This document shows, piece by piece, positions 25,631 through 34,105 of a DNA stretch of 64,000 bases. A program made the position numbers and the translations under genes. Every line of letters starts with the position of its first letter. Position 1 is the first letter of the stretch. The stretch is from the NCBI RefSeq assembly GCF_014655955.1, contig NZ_BNBO01000020.1, forward strand, positions 1 to 64,000. Direction: 5' to 3'. Below the pieces are notes generated by a model, which saw only the letters and a program-made list of their open reading frames with translations, was not told the origin of the DNA and searched no databases. The stretch comes from Kitasatospora indigofera. GTDB taxonomy: Bacteria; Actinomycetota; Actinomycetes; Streptomycetales; Streptomycetaceae.

Positions 25631-27024
25631 CGGAGCACTCCCCGGGAGCGGGCGCCGGCCGGCCCAGGAACCGGCCGGCGGCGCCCGTTCCCCCGCAGCG
25701 CCTGGACATCGACCGGGGCATCGTGGGCGGCCGCGACCTCGCCGGCGTGTTCGTGACCGGTGACAACGCCACGGTGCACCACGAGCACCACGTCCATCTG
25801 CCGCCCCGGCCCGCCGTCCGCCCCGGGCCGGACGGCGGGGCGGTCCCTCGGGACCGGACGGCGAAGCGGCCGGCCGAGGACGCGGGCGGACAGCCCGCGC
25901 AGCTCTCCGGCCGGACCCTCGGCTTCGTCCTGCTCGGCATCCTCCTGGTGATCGGCGCCATCGTCTCGGGCCTCGACGACCCGGCGCCGGAGGGCGCCGT
26001 CCCGGCCTCGCTGGCGAGCCTCGACGACCTCGAATCCACCGAGGCGCTGGCCTTCGCACCCGACGGGCGCACCCTCACCGTCACCGGTGGAAACGGCGTC
26101 ACCCGGATCTGGGACCCCGGCACCCGGAGGACCACCCCGGCCCTGCCCGACCCGCTGCCCGGCACCGCCGGCGGTGTGCTGCTCAGCGCCGACGGGCGGA
26201 CGCTCGCCGGGGCCGACGGCAACAAGGTCCGGCTGACGGAGGTGGCGACCGGGCGCACGCCGGCCACGCTCACCCACGGGAACTTCCTGCAGAACGTTAC
26301 GGCGATGGCCTTCAGCCCGGACGGCCGGACGCTCGCCACCGCCGGTGGCGACGACCGGATCCGGGGCTGGGAGGTGGCGACCGGCCGGCCCGCCTTCACC
26401 CTCGCACGGGCCCCGCACACCACCGCGCTCGCCTTCAGCCCCGACGGCACGGTGCTCGCAGGCGTCGGCGGACCACCTGACGGCGGGGCCGACGGCGGCT
26501 CCGTCCGGTTCTGGAACACGGCGACCGGGGTTCTCCTCACCAGCCTCGCCCAGCACGAGAACGGCTACGCCGGCTCGGCGGCGTTCAGTCCGGACGGGCT
26601 CACGCTCGCCTTCTCGGCCGGCCGGGTGGTCCGGTTCGTCGACGTCGCCCAGGGCCGGCTCGGCGACGGCAGACTCACCGGCCACAGCCGTGACATCAAC
26701 GACCTGGCGTTCGGCCGGGACGGGCGGACGCTCGCCACCGCCGGCGGCGACCGAACCGTCCGGCTCTGGAACCTGTCGTCCGGCCGGACCTTCGCCACCC
26801 TCACCGAGCACGACGGCGCCGTCCGCGACCTCGCCTTCAGCCCGGACGGGCTGCTGCTGGCCACCGCCGGGGCCGACCGCACCGCCCGCCTGTGGACGGT
26901 GCCCTGTTTCTCGCCCGACCTGCTGGTGACGGCCTCCGCCTCGCCCGGCGGCCGGCCGGCCCCTCGCCCCACGGCCACGGCGTGCGCGCCTGCCCCGACC
27001 CACCGGACCGACCACGACGGTTGA
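25627..27024 (+). CDS. Membrane-anchored WD40 repeat protein
   Basis: 465 residues starting at a GTG that overlaps the previous stop. Residues 30-46 carry the Gly-rich motif (RGIVGGRDLAGVFVTGD) shared with the preceding protein. A single transmembrane helix lies near 100-118 (LGFVLLGILLVIGAIVSG). The rest is a beta-propeller of about seven WD40-like repeats (FSPDGRTLATAGGDDRIRGW and similar). No enzyme domain or peptidase is present, so it is probably a scaffold or sensor, tethered to its partner by the shared motif. Confidence 0.85.
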   Translation: MTEHSPGAGAGRPRNRPAAPVPPQRLDIDRGIVGGRDLAGVFVTGDNATVHHEHHVHLPPRPAVRPGPDGGAVPRDRTAKRPAEDAGGQPAQLSGRTLGFVLLGILLVIGAIVSGLDDPAPEGAVPASLASLDDLESTEALAFAPDGRTLTVTGGNGVTRIWDPGTRRTTPALPDPLPGTAGGVLLSADGRTLAGADGNKVRLTEVATGRTPATLTHGNFLQNVTAMAFSPDGRTLATAGGDDRIRGWEVATGRPAFTLARAPHTTALAFSPDGTVLAGVGGPPDGGADGGSVRFWNTATGVLLTSLAQHENGYAGSAAFSPDGLTLAFSAGRVVRFVDVAQGRLGDGRLTGHSRDINDLAFGRDGRTLATAGGDRTVRLWNLSSGRTFATLTEHDGAVRDLAFSPDGLLLATAGADRTARLWTVPCFSPDLLVTASASPGGRPAPRPTATACAPAPTHRTDHDG

Positions 27025-27061
27025 CGGTGCCCCCGTGCGCGCGCCGGGGCCGGGGCACGGG

Positions 27062-27082
27062 GCCGGCCGGTGACCGGCCGGC
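27062..27082. terminator. Hairpin between convergent genes
   Basis: GCCGGCCGG/CCGGCCGGC, a perfect 9-bp stem with a TGA loop, between the convergent WD40 and hydrolase genes. Confidence 0.55.
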
Positions 27083-27090
27083 GGCGGGCG

Positions 27091-28530
27091 TCAGGGCACC
27101 CAACGCATCTCGGGGAAGCGAGCCGAGGGGCCGTCCAGCAGGTGGTCGTCCCGGCCGCGCAGCCAGCGGTCGAAGAACGAGGCCACGTAGGCGCGGGTCG
27201 CGGCGACCGCGCGTTCCGGGCGCACCGTCCCGATGTCGTCGGTGACGGTGGCGGCCGGGGCGGCGCCCTGGCGGGCCAGTCGGGGCAGCAGCGACTCGGC
27301 GTCGGTGTAGGAGCCGTGCCGGGAGCCGGCCAGGGTGACGTCCGCGTGCCAGCCGCGGGTGTGCTGCCAGAAGGCCTCCCAGGAGGGCTGCTGCTGGTGG
27401 CCGCCGGAGTCCGGGTTGTCCGTGCCCATCAGCAGGAAGGGCGCGTCCAGGCCGTCCCGGGCGGCGCTGCCGAAGGTGCTGCCGGTGCTGTCGGGCAGCG
27501 GGAACTCCATCGTGCCGTCCAGGTTGACGCCGGCCTTGATCCGCGGGTCGTCGTGGATGGCCTGGGCCGCCGTGAAGCCGCCGGCCGAATGGCCGACCAT
27601 GCCGACCCGGTCCAGGTCGAGGACGCCCGCCAGGCCGGCCGGCAGGACGCCGTCCCCGCCCCGGGCCTCGCCCCGGACCTGAACCTCGCCGCCCTGGGCC
27701 CGTAGGGCGGTGAGACGGTCCAGCACCAGACGGACGTCGTCCACCCGGGACGCCACCGCCTTGCGCAGGACGGCGTCGATCGCCGCCGGGTCCTGGAGGC
27801 CGGCCAGGTCGGGGAAGACCGACTCGGCGAGGCGCCCGCCCGGGAACTCCACCTCGGAGGCCTCGTAGGTGTGGTCGACGGTGACCACGACGTAGCCGCG
27901 CGAGGCCAGGTCCTCCACCAGGCCGGTGTTCCAGGTGCGCGGGTCGCCCAGGCCGGCCGAGTGGAGCAGCACCGGGCGCGGGCCGCCGGCCCGCAGGGCG
28001 GGGGCGTCCTGGCGGGCGTGCGTCCGGGTCGCCGACCAGTCCGTGCGGCCCGGCGGCAGACCGTAGTTGAAGCTGCCGGCCCCGCGCGGGGTGCCGAAGT
28101 GGGCGGCGGCCGACGGCGTCATCTGCGGGGCCCGCGGGCCCGGCGCCCCGGCGGCCGGGTACCAGAGGCTGATCATCAGCTCCCTGGTCCGCTCCGGGTG
28201 CCAGGGGTCGGGCCGGCCGGGGTCGGCCAGCCGGAGCGAGGTGGTGCCCACCGGGAAGGGTCCGGTGGGGGCCGGGAGCACCGCGGTGGCCCGTTCGCCC
28301 GCTGCCCCGGCCACCGCGGGTACCGGTGCCGCTGCGGGTACCGGTGCCGCTGCGGCCGCCGGACCGGCCACCGTCCCCAGCACGGTGGCCGCCGCCGCCA
28401 GCGTCAGGGCCGCGGACAGGCCGCGCCGGCGGCCGGTGGTGCGGCGTCCCGGCGGCTGCGGCGCGGCCGGCGGCGGCGCTGTGGTCCGTACTGCGATCCG
28501 CGCTGCGGCGATCGTCGACGAGGCGTGCAT
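27091..28530 (-). CDS. Secreted alpha/beta hydrolase, PAF-acetylhydrolase-like
   Basis: 479 residues from the ATG at 28530 (AGGAG nine nt upstream). An Arg-rich n-region and a long Ala-rich hydrophobic segment form a signal peptide. It is followed by a repeated Ala-Pro-Val-Pro stretch encoded by an 18-bp DNA duplication. The catalytic domain shows LLHSAGLGDPRTWN (oxyanion region), GMVGHSAGGFTAAQA (Ser nucleophile, GxSxG) and a late SRHGSYTD (catalytic His). The family cleaves short or oxidised acyl groups from phospholipids or polyesters. Monocistronic. Confidence 0.88.
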   Translation of the reverse strand: MHASSTIAAARIAVRTTAPPPAAPQPPGRRTTGRRRGLSAALTLAAAATVLGTVAGPAAAAAPVPAAAPVPAVAGAAGERATAVLPAPTGPFPVGTTSLRLADPGRPDPWHPERTRELMISLWYPAAGAPGPRAPQMTPSAAAHFGTPRGAGSFNYGLPPGRTDWSATRTHARQDAPALRAGGPRPVLLHSAGLGDPRTWNTGLVEDLASRGYVVVTVDHTYEASEVEFPGGRLAESVFPDLAGLQDPAAIDAVLRKAVASRVDDVRLVLDRLTALRAQGGEVQVRGEARGGDGVLPAGLAGVLDLDRVGMVGHSAGGFTAAQAIHDDPRIKAGVNLDGTMEFPLPDSTGSTFGSAARDGLDAPFLLMGTDNPDSGGHQQQPSWEAFWQHTRGWHADVTLAGSRHGSYTDAESLLPRLARQGAAPAATVTDDIGTVRPERAVAATRAYVASFFDRWLRGRDDHLLDGPSARFPEMRWVP

Positions 28531-28697
28531 GGGTCCCGGCTCCTCCCGTCGGCCCGCCTCCGTACGGTGGGCCGCTGCCGCCGACGGTACGGCGGGGCCG
28601 CCGCCCCGGACGTCATACTCCGGAGCCAACTCCGCTTCTCATACCGGCGTATGACCTCCGGTGGGCCGATCGGACGCGTCGGCCCGCCCCCGTCCTG

Positions 28698-28736
28698 CCC
28701 CCGTCCCGCCCCCGGGCAGTGGGAGCGGGACGGGGG
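28698..28736 (-). terminator. Terminator of the acyl-CoA dehydrogenase operon
   Basis: CCCCCGTCCCGC pairs with GCGGGACGGGGG (12 bp, 15-nt loop), 43 nt beyond the last gene of the leftward operon. Confidence 0.6.
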
Positions 28737-28778
28737 TGGGTGGACCGTTCGGACGGGCGGGACAGCCGTGCGGGCCGG

Positions 28779-29918
28779 TCAGACGTGCGGCAGCCGCGGC
28801 AGCTGTCCGGGGACCGGCAGCGCGGCGAGGGTGGCCAGCGAGGCCCGGTGGCGGCCGGGCGTGCCGAGGGCCAGCTGGTCCGCCTTGGCGCGCTTCAGGT
28901 AGAGGTGGACGGGGTGCTCCCAGGTCATCCCGATCCCGCCGTGCAGCTGCACGGCCTCCTCCGCCGCACGGACGGCGACCGCACCGCAGTGCGAGGCGGC
29001 GACCGCCACCAGGACGGCGGCGTCGGCGCTCCCGGTGGCCAGCGCGTCGGCCGCGGCCCGGGCGGCGGCCCGGGCGCCCGCGACGTCCAGCCAGAGATCG
29101 GCCAGCCGGTGCTTGAGCGCCTGGAACGAGCCGACCACCCGCCCGAACTGCCGGCGCTCCCGCAGGTACGCCACGGTGGTGGCGAGGCACCACTCGGCCA
29201 GTCCGAGCTGCTCGGAGGCCAGCAGGCCGGCGCCGGTCAGCAGGGCCTCCCAGAGCACGGCCTCGGCCTGGTCCGGGCCCACCAACAGCCTGCCCGGGGC
29301 GGCCTCCAGCCGGAGGTCGGCGAGCGGGCGGGTGAGGTCGAGCGAACCCCGCGCGGTGACCGTGACATCGGCCGCGTCCACCGCGTAGAGGCCGGGCCCG
29401 TCCGGTCCGTCGGCGGGAACGATCAGCAGGCCGGCCGCCGGCACGTCGGCGACCGAACCGACCGCACCGGTCAGAGCCCCGGCCGCGTCCGCCCGGACGC
29501 CCAGCGGGAAGGCCGCGTCGGGAGCGGTGGAGAGCGTGACGGCCAGCGTGGCCGTCCGGTCCCCCGCGCACAGCGCGGGCCACTCGCCGGCCGCCCGGTC
29601 GCCGGCCGCGAGCAGCACGGTGGTGGCCAGCACGGCGCTGCCGAGGAACGGCACCGGCGCGCAGGTGCGGCCCAACTCCTCCAGCACGACGGCGGTCTCG
29701 CGCAGCGAGGCCCCGGCGCCGCCGAGCGCCTCGGGCACCTGGAGCGCCACCACGCCGAGTTCCCGGGCCAGTGTCCGCCACAGCCCGGCGTCCTGCGGTT
29801 CCTGCCCCTCGCACCGGGCGAGGACGGCCTGCGGCGGGCAGCGGTCGGCGAGCACCGCGCGGACGGCGGAGCGCAGGTCCTCCTCCACCTCCGAGTACAG
29901 CAGGTCGAGTTCGGTCAT
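28779..29918 (-). CDS. Acyl-CoA dehydrogenase (third of operon)
   Basis: 379 residues. It overlaps the upstream gene by ATGA, with GGAG before the start. It has the acyl-CoA dehydrogenase layout: alpha-helical N-domain (FLGSAVLATTVLLAAG), a central beta-domain and a C-terminal helical domain with RRQFGRVVGSFQALKHRLADLW and QLHGGIGMTWEHPVHLYLKRA. The N-domain is more divergent than in the two partners, as in the non-catalytic subunits of heteromeric actinobacterial ACADs. It may pair with the adjacent ACAD (inference). Confidence 0.9.
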   Translation of the reverse strand: MTELDLLYSEVEEDLRSAVRAVLADRCPPQAVLARCEGQEPQDAGLWRTLARELGVVALQVPEALGGAGASLRETAVVLEELGRTCAPVPFLGSAVLATTVLLAAGDRAAGEWPALCAGDRTATLAVTLSTAPDAAFPLGVRADAAGALTGAVGSVADVPAAGLLIVPADGPDGPGLYAVDAADVTVTARGSLDLTRPLADLRLEAAPGRLLVGPDQAEAVLWEALLTGAGLLASEQLGLAEWCLATTVAYLRERRQFGRVVGSFQALKHRLADLWLDVAGARAAARAAADALATGSADAAVLVAVAASHCGAVAVRAAEEAVQLHGGIGMTWEHPVHLYLKRAKADQLALGTPGRHRASLATLAALPVPGQLPRLPHV

Positions 29919-31108
29919 CGGGCCGACTCCTTCCAGGGCACGTCCTTGTCCGAGCGGGGCTCGGCGGGCAGGCCGAGGACGCGCTCGGCGATGATGTTGC
30001 GCAGGATCTCGGAGCTGCCGCCCTCGATCGAGTTGCCCTTGGCGCGCAGGTAGCGGTAGCCGGCGTCCCGGCCGGTGAAGTCGACCAGCTCCGGCCTGGA
30101 CATCGTCCAGTCGCCGTAGCCGAGCCCGTCCTCGGCGAGCAACTCGACCTCCAGGCCGGTCAGTTCCTGGGCCAGCCGGGCGAAGGCCAGCTTGGCGGCG
30201 GCGCCCTCGGGCCCCGGCTGGCCGACCGCGAGCTGCTGGCGCAGCCGCTCTCCCATGAGCCGGAGCACCTCGGCGTCGGTCCAGCCCTGGAGCAGCCGCT
30301 GGTGCAGCTCGTGGGTGCGCAACTCGGGGTGCCGGCGCCAGGTTTCGGCGAGGATGCCGATCAGGCCGCCCTCGCGCGGGGTGCGCTGGCCGCCGATCGC
30401 GACCCGCTCGTTGTTGAGGGTGGTCTGGGCGATCTGCCAGCCCTCGCCGACCGCGCCTAGCCGATGGGCGTCGGGGATCCGCACGCCCGTCAGGAAGACC
30501 TCGTTGAACTCGGCCTCACCGGTGAGCTGGCGCAGCGGACGGACGTCCACGCCGGGGTCGGTCATGTCGCAGACGAAGTAGCTGATGCCCTGGTGCTTGG
30601 GGACGTCCGGGTCGGTCCGGGCGAGCAGGATGGCCCAGCGGGCGAGGTGGGCGCTGGAGGTCCACACCTTCTGGCCGTCCACCGTCCAGCCGGCGTCCGG
30701 GCCGTCACCGTCGCGGACGGCCCGGGTGGCGAGCGCGGCCAGGTCGGAGCCGGCGCCGGGCTCGCTGAAGAGCTGGCACCAGACCTCCTCGCCGGTCCAC
30801 AACGGGCGCAGGAAGCGGCGCTTCTGCTCCTCGGTGCCGTAGCGCAGGATGGTGGGGGCGGCCATCCCGAGCCCGATGCCGATCCGGCGGGGGTCGTTGT
30901 CGGGGGCGCCGGCGGCGGCGAGTTCGGCGTCGACCACGGCTTGCAGGGCGCGCGGCGCACCGAGGCCGCCGAGGCCGGGCGGGAAGTGCACCCAGGCCAG
31001 GCCGGCGTCGAAGCGGGCCCGCAGGAACTCCAGCGGGTCGGTCGTCGCCGGGTCGTGGGCCGCCAGCAACCCGGCGGTACGGGTGACGAGTTCGTCGGCG
31101 GTGGTCAT
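29915..31108 (-). CDS. Acyl-CoA dehydrogenase (second of operon)
   Basis: 397 residues; the ATG overlaps the upstream stop (ATGA). Landmarks are CQLFSEPGAGSDLA (FAD/substrate loop), GWTVDGQKVWTSSAHLARWAILLART and the C-terminal GNSIEGGSSEILRNIIAERVLGLP. It resembles the catalytic subunits of heteromeric acyl-CoA dehydrogenases used for branched or steroid-type side chains. Substrate not readable. Confidence 0.92.
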   Translation of the reverse strand: MTTADELVTRTAGLLAAHDPATTDPLEFLRARFDAGLAWVHFPPGLGGLGAPRALQAVVDAELAAAGAPDNDPRRIGIGLGMAAPTILRYGTEEQKRRFLRPLWTGEEVWCQLFSEPGAGSDLAALATRAVRDGDGPDAGWTVDGQKVWTSSAHLARWAILLARTDPDVPKHQGISYFVCDMTDPGVDVRPLRQLTGEAEFNEVFLTGVRIPDAHRLGAVGEGWQIAQTTLNNERVAIGGQRTPREGGLIGILAETWRRHPELRTHELHQRLLQGWTDAEVLRLMGERLRQQLAVGQPGPEGAAAKLAFARLAQELTGLEVELLAEDGLGYGDWTMSRPELVDFTGRDAGYRYLRAKGNSIEGGSSEILRNIIAERVLGLPAEPRSDKDVPWKESAR

Positions 31109-32328
31109 CGGCCGACCTCCCGGTGCCGCTTGAGCTCCCGGCGGGCCAGCGAGCGCTTGTGCACCTCGTCCGGGCCGTCGGCCAGCCGCAGGGTGCGGTT
31201 GCCGGCCCAGAGCTGGGCGAGCGGGGTGTCCTGGCTGACGCCGGCCGCACCGTACGCCTGGACGGCCTTGTCCAGGATCCACTCCACGGTGAGCGGGGTG
31301 GCGATCTTGATGGCCTGGATCTCGGTGTGGGCGCCCCGGTTGCCGACGGTGTCCATCAGCCAGGCGGTCTTCAGCACCAGCAGCCGGGCCTGCTCGATCC
31401 GCACCCGGGACTCGGCGATCCAGTCCTGCACCACGCCCTGTTCGGCGAGCGGACGGCCGAAGGCGACCCGCTCCAGGGTGCGGCGGCACATCAGCTCCAG
31501 CGCGCGCTCGGCGATCCCGATCGCCCGCATGCAGTGGTGGATCCGGCCGGGGCCGAGCCTGGCCTGGGCGATGGCGAAGCCGGAGCCCTCCTCGCCGATC
31601 AGGTTGCCGGCCGGCACCCGGACGTCCTCGAAGGTGATCTCGGCGTGCCCGCCGTGGTCGGCGTCGTCGTAGCCGAAGACCCGCATGCCGCGCCGGACGG
31701 TCACCCCGGGGGTGTCGCGGGGCACCAGGATCATGCTCTGCTGCCGGTGCGGCTCGGCGGCCGGGTCGGTCTTGCCCATCACGATGAAGATCTTGCAGGC
31801 CGGGTTCATCGCCCCGGTGATGTACCACTTGCGGCCGTTGACCACGTACTCGTCGCCGTCGCGCTCGATCCGGGTGGCGATGTTGGAGGCGTCGGAGGAG
31901 GCCACCTCGGGCTCGGTCATCGCGAAGGCGGAGCGGATCTCGGCGTTCAGCAGCGGCTCCAGCCACTGCTTGCGCTGGTCCGCGTCGGCGAACTGGGCCA
32001 GCAGCTCCATGTTGCCGGTGTCGGGTGCCGCGCAGTTGAGCGCGGCCGGCGCCAGGTGGGGGCTGCGGCCGGTGATCTCGGCGAGCGGCGCGTACTGCAG
32101 ATTGGTCAGGCCGGCTCCGCCCTCCCCCGGGAGGAAGAGGTTCCACAGGCCGAGGCGGCGGGCGTGTGCCTGCAGCTCGGCGACCACCGGCGGGATGTCC
32201 CAGTGTTCCCGCGCCGGGTCGGCGAGCTGCTCCTCCAGCACCGCTTCGGCCGGGTGGACGTACTCGTCCATGAAGGCGAGCAGCCGCTCGCGCAGCTCCA
32301 GGGTGCGGGCGTCGTACGAGAAGTCCAT
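31105..32328 (-). CDS. Acyl-CoA dehydrogenase, ACAD10/11-like
   Basis: 407 residues, beginning one nt after the kinase stop. It shows the ACAD10/11-type features FAMTEPEVASSDASNIAT, GRKWYITGAMNPACKIFIVMGKTD and RVFGYDDADHGGHAEITF, and ends DEVHKRSLARRELKRH. In animals this enzyme is fused to an APH-type kinase, and in bacteria the pair is often adjacent genes, as here. The established role of such kinase/ACAD pairs is breakdown of 4-hydroxy acids via phosphorylation and elimination. Confidence 0.92.
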   Translation of the reverse strand: MDFSYDARTLELRERLLAFMDEYVHPAEAVLEEQLADPAREHWDIPPVVAELQAHARRLGLWNLFLPGEGGAGLTNLQYAPLAEITGRSPHLAPAALNCAAPDTGNMELLAQFADADQRKQWLEPLLNAEIRSAFAMTEPEVASSDASNIATRIERDGDEYVVNGRKWYITGAMNPACKIFIVMGKTDPAAEPHRQQSMILVPRDTPGVTVRRGMRVFGYDDADHGGHAEITFEDVRVPAGNLIGEEGSGFAIAQARLGPGRIHHCMRAIGIAERALELMCRRTLERVAFGRPLAEQGVVQDWIAESRVRIEQARLLVLKTAWLMDTVGNRGAHTEIQAIKIATPLTVEWILDKAVQAYGAAGVSQDTPLAQLWAGNRTLRLADGPDEVHKRSLARRELKRHREVGR

Positions 32329-32329
32329 G

Positions 32330-33358
32330 TCAGTGCTCCTTGAGGGCCGCGAGGCCGTGGTCGACCAGGATCGGGCCCATCTCGCCGGCGCGCTCGAAGC
32401 CGGCGCCGAGGGTCTTGCCCTGCTGGTAGCGGTAGTGGATGCCCTCGGCCACCACGGCGAGCTTGAACGAGGCGAAGGCGACGTACCAGCCGAGCGTGGA
32501 GACGTCCCGGCCGGAGAGTTCCGCGTAGCGGGCGACCAGCTCCGGGGCGGCCGGGTAGCCGGGGGCGGTGGCGGCGGCCGGGATGATCCCGCCGCCGGCG
32601 CCCGCGAGTTCGGTGTACATCACCAGCAGGCCGAGGTCGGTGAGCGGGTCGCCGAGGGTGGACATCTCCCAGTCCAGTACGGCCGTGATCCGGTCCTCGC
32701 CGTCCACCAGGACGTTGTCCAGCCGGTAGTCGCCGTGCACCAGGGTGGGGGCCGGGGAGTCGGGGAGCCGCTCGGCGAGCAGCGCGTGCAACTCGTCCAC
32801 GCCCGGCAGCTCACGGCTCCGCGAGGCGGCCAACTGGGTGCTCCACCTGCGCAGTTGCCGGGCCAGGTAGCCCTCGGGCCGGCCGAAGTCGGCGAGGCCG
32901 ACGGCGGCCGGGTCGATGGCGTGCAGCCGGACCAGGGTCTCGGCCAGGCCGAGGCCGAGCGCCCGGACCCGCTCCGGGCCGAGCGCGGTGAGCGCGGCGG
33001 CGTCCCGGTGGGCGACACCGGGCACGTAGGACATCAGGTACCAGGTCGAGCCGGTCACCCCGGTGTCCTCGACCAGCAGATGGGTGTCCGGCACGGGTAC
33101 CGGGGTGGCCCGCAGGGCAGTCATCACCCGGTACTCGCGGCCCATGTCGTGCGCGGTGGCGAGGACGTGGCCGAGCGGGGGCCGGCGCAGCACCCAGCTG
33201 GACGCGCCGTCGGAGAGCACGTACGTCAGGTTCGAGCGGCCCCCTTCGATCAGCTCGGCCCGCAGCGGGCCCCGGACCAGGCCCGGCAGCTCGCGGTCCA
33301 GGTGGGCGCGGAGCCGCGCCAGGTCCAGACCGGGCGGGTCGGCGGGGGTGTCGGACAT
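32330..33358 (-). CDS. APH-family phosphotransferase paired with acyl-CoA dehydrogenases
   Basis: 342 residues with GGGAG before the ATG. It has a protein-kinase-like/aminoglycoside phosphotransferase fold: N-lobe LTYVLSDGASSWVLRRPP, the Brenner motif LVHGDYRLDNVLV (catalytic Asp, Asn) and the metal-binding AVLDWEMSTLGDPLTDLG. Homologues next to ACAD10/11-like enzymes phosphorylate hydroxyacyl-CoAs rather than antibiotics, so resistance is unlikely. First gene of the operon, behind the second TetR operator. Confidence 0.92.
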   Translation of the reverse strand: MSDTPADPPGLDLARLRAHLDRELPGLVRGPLRAELIEGGRSNLTYVLSDGASSWVLRRPPLGHVLATAHDMGREYRVMTALRATPVPVPDTHLLVEDTGVTGSTWYLMSYVPGVAHRDAAALTALGPERVRALGLGLAETLVRLHAIDPAAVGLADFGRPEGYLARQLRRWSTQLAASRSRELPGVDELHALLAERLPDSPAPTLVHGDYRLDNVLVDGEDRITAVLDWEMSTLGDPLTDLGLLVMYTELAGAGGGIIPAAATAPGYPAAPELVARYAELSGRDVSTLGWYVAFASFKLAVVAEGIHYRYQQGKTLGAGFERAGEMGPILVDHGLAALKEH

Positions 33359-33408
33359 CGGCTCGCTCCCAAGCGTTTCGGTGGTCCGCCCGGCGGAGGC
33401 CCCACCGG

Positions 33409-33431
33409 GTGACTAAGCGCTTGCTTAGCAT
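33409..33431. promoter_or_regulatory. TetR operator, copy 2
   Basis: CTAAGCGCTTGCTTAG (33413-33428) is the exact reverse complement of the operator at 17090-17105, and the identity extends to 23 bp. It lies 51 bp upstream of the kinase start. The rest of the gap 33359-33744 shows nothing recognisable. Confidence 0.8.
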
Positions 33432-33744
33432 TCAGCCGAGGAGGGCACCCTGTCAACGCCCCCACCCCGATCGGTGCACCTGAGCGCCGCGCGCGGGGCC
33501 CCGCGCGGCGGGTGCGCGGGAGGGTTCGACGGGTGAGCGGGAGGCGCGTGGCGGGACGGCGGAAGGCGCGTGGCGGGCCCTGTCGGCCCCGGGCCCTGGT
33601 CCGACCCCCGGCCGGACCGTGGCACAAGCCGGCCCGGACGCATCACAACTCGGCCTCACTGTCAGTCCGTTGACTGGCCCGGCCGGCCCGGGGCGGGGAT
33701 GCTCGGTACATCCACCGGATTCCGGCGGGCCACCGAGGGGCCCC

Positions 33745-33975
33745 ATGGGGGAACGCACAGGAGCGGCCGGGCGGAAGCCTCGGCGGACCTTCCGGCGCGG
33801 GCCCCGGCGCGCGCCGGGTCCGCTGCTCGCACTGGTTCGACTGCTGTGCGCCGCGGCGGTCATCGGCCTGCTGATCAGCGGCGCGTGCGGCCCGATGCTC
33901 TTCGCCTTCACCGACTGGTTCGACCCGATCGCCCAGTACGTCCACGTGCACCGGTCCCGGAGCGGCCGGCACTGA
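33745..33975 (+). CDS. Small single-pass membrane protein, unknown
   Basis: 76 residues from the ATG at 33745 with GAGGGG close upstream. A strongly basic N-terminus (RKPRRTFRRGPRRAPG) precedes one hydrophobic helix (LLALVRLLCAAAVIGLLIS) and a short tail ending YVHVHRSRSGRH. The positive-inside rule predicts a cytoplasmic N-terminus. I do not recognise a family. Confidence 0.5.
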   Translation: MGERTGAAGRKPRRTFRRGPRRAPGPLLALVRLLCAAAVIGLLISGACGPMLFAFTDWFDPIAQYVHVHRSRSGRH

Positions 33976-33997
33976 CCGGGCTCCGCAGCACCCGGCG

Positions 33998-34046
33998 GCC
34001 GGGGTACGGCAGCAGCCGGGGTACGGAGCGGCCGGGGTACGGCAGG
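33998..34046. repeat. Intergenic 16-17 bp tandem repeat (3 copies)
   Basis: Units of the form GCCGGGGTACGGCAGCA, three in a row, between a convergent small gene and an oxidoreductase gene. Similar GGTACGG-containing units recur at 37846-37896. Confidence 0.75.
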
Positions 34047-34070
34047 GGCGGCCCGGCCGGACGCCGCCCC
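34045..34070. terminator. Hairpin before the oxidoreductase 3' end
   Basis: GGGGCGGC (34045-34052) pairs with GCCGCCCC (34063-34070) across a 10-nt loop, between convergent genes. Confidence 0.45.
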
Positions 34071-34105
34071 CGTCCCGCGGGTACGGGTCCGTGCCGGGCC
34101 TCAGG

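Noticed and set aside
32330..33358. Aminoglycoside resistance kinase
   Set aside because: The APH fold is real, but its operon with acyl-CoA dehydrogenases points to fatty or hydroxy acid metabolism.
17087..33431. Two short open frames at 17.1 kb and 33.4 kb starting with the same peptide MLSKRLVT
   Set aside because: The identity comes from the shared TetR operator DNA, not from related proteins.
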